From Anthoceros angustus (lineage: Eukaryota; Streptophyta; Anthocerotopsida; Anthocerotales; Anthocerotaceae): a stretch of 64,000 bases of DNA. A model generated the notes under the pieces. It did not search any database. It worked only from the letters and a program-made list of their open reading frames with translations, and was not told the DNA's origin. Positions 59,901 to 64,000 of the stretch are shown in pieces. The translations under genes and the position numbers were made by a program. Within the stretch, counting starts at the first letter, position 1. Every line of letters begins with the position of its first letter. Location of the stretch: positions 62,001-126,000 of the forward strand of contig VJWM01000227.1 of NCBI GenBank assembly GCA_010909165.1. Reading direction: 5' to 3'.

Positions 59901-61370
59901 ATCTCGAGCCATTTGCTTCTCTGCTGGTGTTAACAAGACTGGATACCTCACCTGTGCAAATATACTTCAATCCACTTGACCGTTGTGGAAGGAAAACTGC
60001 AGCAGCAACAGTCTGATGAAAGTTGTGTCCCATACCTCCTTGCCATCTGCACTTCTCATGACAACACCATCAACCACAGGGGACTTCCGTGCCTCAGCAT
60101 GGGCATATTCTGGACCAACTGTGTAGACCTGCAAGCAACACAAGATGTCTCAATCAGAGTGTTTTTAACCCTAAATAGCTTTTAACATGACCTCTGAAAT
60201 CAGTTAGAGAGTTGTGACACACATGATAAGATGGATGAATGTCGTTCATGTTATGACACATTTGAAGGCTACCTTGACATCGGTACCTCCAGTAGTAAGA
60301 AACTCTTCATAAATATAGGACCCTCCTCTCCGAACTCTCCTTGTGTCAGGGTAAAACTCGCTTGAGCGTTCTACCACCTGTATTCACAGGAAGGAAAGGT
60401 AGCAGAGGGGGAAACAAGTACAAGTAAGAGATGTTGTTCATGAACCCAGATGATGATCCAAGTCCCATGATAAACGTCCTTGGCTCCATTTTCTGTCGAT
60501 CGGAAATAAGCTGTTAAAGTAAAACCTAACCAACCCGGCTGTCATTTGTGTGCCATTCAGCTTTGATTATTCCTGCGGAAATCAATACTTACATGGCCAC
60601 TGCGATCTTGTATCCAGTACTTGCTACCTTCCTCACTGGCTCTGAGGTTCATGCCCCTTCATTTGCTACTATGGTACTAGGGGAATTACACATGATAAGG
60701 CTGACACAGACTTCTCTGAACCACAATGTCTCACGGACTTTGAAGGCGAGATTCTGCAAGTTCAGATCTGCATTGGCTGTGTAAGTATAAGAGTTAGGTC
60801 AAGTGGTGAGCCATGCGACTCATTTGTTGCGTGCAATAAAGAGACCAAATGGATGACAGTTGGCTCAAACAGATCAGTAAGACCAGATTTGTGACCTACA
60901 ACTGAACAAAAATGCTCAGAGATTGTGAGCAGGCAATGTTGAGAACCATTTACCAGAGCAAATCACAGATTAGTTCAAATACTTCAAGGACACAGGAGTT
61001 GTGCACAAATTCTGTGACGATGTAGCATTGGGAACATAGAGAGTGATCACCGCAAGCACATCTGAATCACGACAAAAGCAACAGAGACGAGTATAAACAA
61101 GAGGAGTAAGAGGTTTGGTGCGGATGCAAATATTCGTTCATGAAGATTTGGCACACACAAAACCTTCCAAATGTTGAGCCTGCTCAGGGTGGAAAGGAAG
61201 AAGATGAAGCTCATGACTGCTACAGGGGTTCTACCCTTTGCTAACTAGTACCTTGACATCTGTTCCTCCCGTGGGCATAAATGCTTCATAGATGTAGGAG
61301 CCTCCTCTCCGAACTCTCCTTGTGTCAGGGTAAAACTCGCTTGAGCGTTCTACCACCTGTATTCACAGGA
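53911..61370 (-). pseudogene. VIP/PPIP5K diphosphoinositol-pentakisphosphate kinase, exon-duplicated and lacking its first exons
   Basis: Bifunctional inositol pyrophosphate enzyme: an ATP-grasp kinase plus a histidine-phosphatase-like domain. More than 20 short exons can be followed on the minus strand. Kinase half: [12 protein letters not shown] and GGTDVK (three copies), [61 protein letters not shown]. The phosphatase motif RHGDRTP forms across the splice from 58007 to 57927. Phosphatase half: [60 protein letters not shown]-type, [17 protein letters not shown], an Asp-rich DPDDDDDKET loop, last exon ending 53911. From 58007 leftward the gene looks intact. To the right the kinase exons are duplicated (58007-59247 and 59248-60493) and the N-terminal half of the ATP-grasp domain is not in the window. 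Confidence 0.88.
58007..60493. repeat. Tandem duplication of VIP kinase exons, period about 1.24 kb
   Basis: 58007-59247 and 59248-60493 are nearly identical. The join at 59247 sits in ctgtcg, a 6-base string that also starts the left copy and follows the right copy (60493), i.e. microhomology. Differences seen are almost all one- to three-base indels in runs (e.g. ccaaaag/ccaaag, gtgtttta/gtgttttta). The second copy lacks the 5' splice donor present at 58001-58006. Confidence 0.92.
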
Positions 61371-61981
61371 AGGAAAGGTAGCAGAGGGGAAACAAGTACA
61401 AGTAAGAGATGTTGTTCATGAACCCAGATGATGATCCAAGTCCCATGATAAACGTCCTTGGCTCCATTTTCTGTCGATCGGAAATAAGCTGTTAAAGTAA
61501 AACCTAACCAACCCGGCTGTCATTTGTGTGCCATTCAGCTTTGATTATTCCTGCGGAAATCAATACTTACATGGCCACTGCGATCTTGTATCCAGTACTT
61601 GCTACCTTCCTCACTGGCTCTGAGGTTCATGCCTTCATTTGCTACTATGGTACTAGGGAATTACACATGATAAGGCTGACACAGACTTCTCTGAACCACA
61701 ATGTCTCACGGACTTTGAAGGCGAGATTCTGCAAGTTCAGATCTGCATTGGCTGTGTAAGTATAAGAGTTAGGTCAAGTGGTGAGCCATGCGACTCATTT
61801 GTTGCGTGCAATAAAGAGACCAAATGGATGACAGTTGGCTCAAACAGATCAGTAAGACCAGATTGTGACCTACAACTGAACAAAATGCTCAGAGATTGTG
61901 AGCAGGCAATGTTGAGAACCATTTACCAGAGCAAATCACAGATTAGTTCAAATACTTCAAGGACACAGGAGTTGTGCACAA
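60317..61981. repeat. Second tandem duplication, period about 0.98 kb
   Basis: The sequence from cctcctctccgaactctcct (about 60322) to ttgtgcacaaa (61006) is repeated from about 61304 to 61981 (period 978). Left of the match the two copies diverge as paralogues: the copy near 60280 encodes [12 protein letters not shown], that near 61260 [12 protein letters not shown]. The join therefore lies in the exon shared by two related genes or alleles. Confidence 0.88.
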
Positions 61982-62133
61982 ATAAAACCACCCACAAACT
62001 TATCGGAATCTGGGAGCTGGAATCTGCAGCACGCGTGAATGCTCGCCGCGTGGACTGGGTGCACTGAATCTTCCCAGAGATCCACCCTGGCGAAACCCCA
62101 ATTCGCCGCACCGCCCACCGATCCCGCCGACAA
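61976..62133. repeat. 157-bp dispersed repeat, copy 1 (copy 2 at 63843-64000)
   Basis: From gcacaaataaaaccacccac to accgatcccgccgaca the sequence is the same at both places. Copy 2 runs off the window end, so the full length is unknown. Confidence 0.9.
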
Positions 62134-62555
62134 GACCAGATGTTGCCCCGGGATTTCTTGACCAGGGGCCCTACACTGCTCGTTTTAGCTTCTAGCATTT
62201 GGCATCGCATCAATGTCTTCTTCTCTCCGCCTGCAGCTCCACTTCATGCAACTTGCTCCTGTTCATCACTGACGAGCCGCCGTCTTCGTCATCAGCACCT
62301 CCGGCTTGTCTCGTCAGCCTCTCATCTTTCTGATCTGGCTTGAGCTCGTCGGGACTGGGGACACAGACACACTGTGGATGACTACAACGTTTTCGCTCAA
62401 TCCATGTCATCGGGTATGCCACGAATCCATGGACATTCCTTATCACCACGCAGCTTCATTAAAATCTTGAATTCATCTCAGGCTGCTGACGCACTCATGG
62501 TGTGGTACAGCGTGCTAAGTACATGTATGTACAGAAGTACGCACGGTAATTCCTT
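62134..62555. other. Short unassigned stretch
   Basis: Between the dispersed repeat and the next minus-strand gene. No gene recognised. Confidence 0.4.
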
Positions 62556-63331
62556 CTATCTGTCCACATAGCCGTCTTCCCTGTCTTGTGCTTCCGAGAC
62601 TTTGTTCGCTATGCTGGTGGCCTTGTACCAGAGGAAGCCCTGCAGGAACGGAGAGCCCTTGAGCATTCCCTGCTTCTGAGCTGAAACGTGCCAGGCAAGA
62701 GAAAGCTGCGTGCAATTGCTGCCTCCTACCTGCCTACGGCTCAGCTCAGTGGACGGGAGAGCACACGTACCGCAACAGGAAGGCCGGTGATGGCGAAGAA
62801 GCCCAAGATCGGGCCCCAGAGCGGGCTGTCCGGTTGAACCACCCGAAGATAGGGTTGGGTTGAAGTACTCGAACACGGAACCCACCTGATGCCACCATCA
62901 AAACACGCACAACCCACACTCACGTGAGCACGGAACCCGCAATTGTCCATATCAATCAAGCTGGAGCAACATCCTGGCGTTGCATTACCCAGCAAACCGG
63001 AATTTTCGTTTCCAGCAAACTTGCTTACCGCAGCTATGGCGACGATGGCTGAAGCCAGCAGGTAGACGAAGAACGGCAGGTCCTGGCCCTCCTCCGGAAC
63101 CGCAGCTGCTTTCTCCCCGCCAGCCCAGCGGCAGCACCTCACTCCCGGGCTTGGCCCATTCCGGGACCTTCTCCCCTCGCCGAGCTGCCGGCAGAGGATG
63201 AAGATTTGGCACACAAACGCCCACCACCACCACCTTAGACGGGTAGTAGGCCCCATCCCGCCACCGAACACGCTGGCAGCAGTGGCGCCAACATTCTGTC
63301 CTCCGCCCCCATTCCCAGCAGGAAATGACAA
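62556..63331 (-). CDS. Small chloroplast two-helix membrane protein (tentatively RIQ/DUF1118-like)
   Basis: Three minus-strand exons: about 63331-63029, 62885-62771 and 62639-62556. The protein has a probable transit region, then EEGQDLPFFVYLLASAIVAI (helix 1), VGSVFEYFN, a loop, LWGPILGFFAITGLPV (helix 2) and GFLWYKATSIANKVSEAQDR with a final EDGY tail. Two helices joined by such a loop and a D..DGY end recall thylakoid grana proteins of the RIQ type; that name is from memory of the architecture and is tentative. The middle exon is 115 nt where 117 is needed: the frame changes twice, at a C run and a G run, and adding one base at each would restore it. The true start is unsure, because the N-terminal frame may also be shifted. 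Confidence 0.55.
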
Positions 63332-63842
63332 TCAAAACAGGCCAGATCGCTCCTCCAGATGCAACTCCACTGCATGCTCGAACACCCTGGCTTCCCCAAC
63401 ATGCAGCTCCCCAAATTCCACACTCGCCCCCGCCGCCTGCAATTCCGCCTCCAGGAGCACACCAGACACGCGGATACAGACACGCAGGGAGCGCAGCAGG
63501 TGGGCGGTAGCAGCGTGGCTTGGACTCTTGGCAGCCCAGGGGAATACTTGATTTGTTCAGCCCAGCCCAGCCCAGGCCACGCCAGGCCAAACTGGCCCAA
63601 AACCAGACCAAGCTTAGCCAACCCAAGGAAAAAACCAGACAAGGCCCAGCCAGGTGTGTCGCTTAATCACGGCTCGGAAGCTGCGCTTGACCTAACTGAT
63701 CCCAGGCTCATGACTCCCAGTGGTTGGTACGATCAACGATGCCGAGAATCTGGATTCGACGTTGTGTACTTGCCGGCACTGACATTCTCGTTCTCATGCG
63801 CAAGAACGAGGCCAAGAAAGAGTCGCCGAGCTGCTGCCAGTA
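63332..63842. other. Upstream region of the small membrane-protein gene
   Basis: Contains a simple stretch of cagccc/ggcca-type motifs (63555-63650). Long minus-strand frames across it are low-complexity Trp/Gly/Leu sequences and not convincing. Confidence 0.35.
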
Positions 63843-64000
63843 TGCACAAATAAAACCACCCACAAACTTATCGGAATCTGGGAGCTGGAATCTGCAGCAC
63901 GCGTGAATGCTCGCCGCGTGGACTGGGTGCACTGAATCTTCCCAGAGATCCACCCTGGCGAAACCCCAATTCGCCGCACCGCCCACCGATCCCGCCGACA
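63843..64000. repeat. 157-bp dispersed repeat, copy 2, cut by the window end
   Basis: Matches 61976-62133. The divergence point on the left is just before gcacaaataaaacc in both copies. Confidence 0.9.

Noticed and set aside
60595-60780. Possible extra minus-strand exons (e.g. reading LNLQNLAFKVRETLWFREV) in the duplicated block as the VIP N-terminus
   Set aside because: They do not match the expected ATP-grasp segments before the [12 protein letters not shown] exon and could not be joined in phase.
1-64000. tRNA, rRNA, snRNA or organellar gene insertions
   Set aside because: I looked for cloverleaf-type and conserved rRNA segments and saw none. A tRNAscan or Rfam search would be decisive.

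Overview
This window is nuclear DNA of a land plant. Every gene that can be read has short (about 60-250 bp) GT-AG introns, except one intronless GTPase gene, and the families are plant families: GDSL lipases, NIP aquaporins, a nuclear Rubisco small subunit gene, PPR-DYW editing factors and MULE and Ty3/gypsy transposons. One PPR protein ends in the DYW:KP / 'GRP' variant. That form is known from hornworts, some lycophytes and ferns, which perform U-to-C RNA editing. Together with the compact introns I favour a hornwort-like or other seed-free plant, but the sequence alone does not fix the species.

Layout. 0-29 kb is mostly genic: the last exon of a GDSL lipase; a complete five-exon GDSL lipase (1.0-2.6 kb); a proline-rich membrane protein on the minus strand; an AT-rich gene-poor stretch with tandem repeats (4-8.5 kb); DDI1 (ubiquitin-shuttle protease, 15 exons, minus) head-to-head with an intronless DRG GTPase; a WBP2-like GRAM protein; a hypothetical basic protein; two NIP aquaporins in opposite orientation; a third GDSL lipase broken by a 0.9-kb copy of the neighbouring aquaporin; and a divergent rbcS.

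29-53 kb is repeat territory. It holds three remnants of one PPR-DYW:KP gene, then a 5'-truncated Ty3/gypsy element interrupted twice: by a 1.57-kb element with terminal inverted repeats, and by a 6.45-kb GC-rich insertion flanked by an 11-bp duplication. The gypsy 3' LTR faces a second LTR in inverted orientation. Next is a full-length MULE (46904-52405) with roughly 220-bp terminal inverted repeats, a perfect 9-bp target-site duplication and an internal tandem duplication of its transposase gene.

53.9-64 kb holds, on the minus strand, a diphosphoinositol-pentakisphosphate kinase (VIP/PPIP5K) gene whose kinase-domain exons are duplicated and whose first exons are missing, followed by a small thylakoid-type two-helix protein gene.

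A recurring theme is near-identical tandem or dispersed duplication with abrupt or microhomologous joins. In several cases the copies differ only by one- or two-base losses in short runs, so some apparent pseudogenes may be assembly or consensus artefacts. This caveat should travel with every frameshift reported here.
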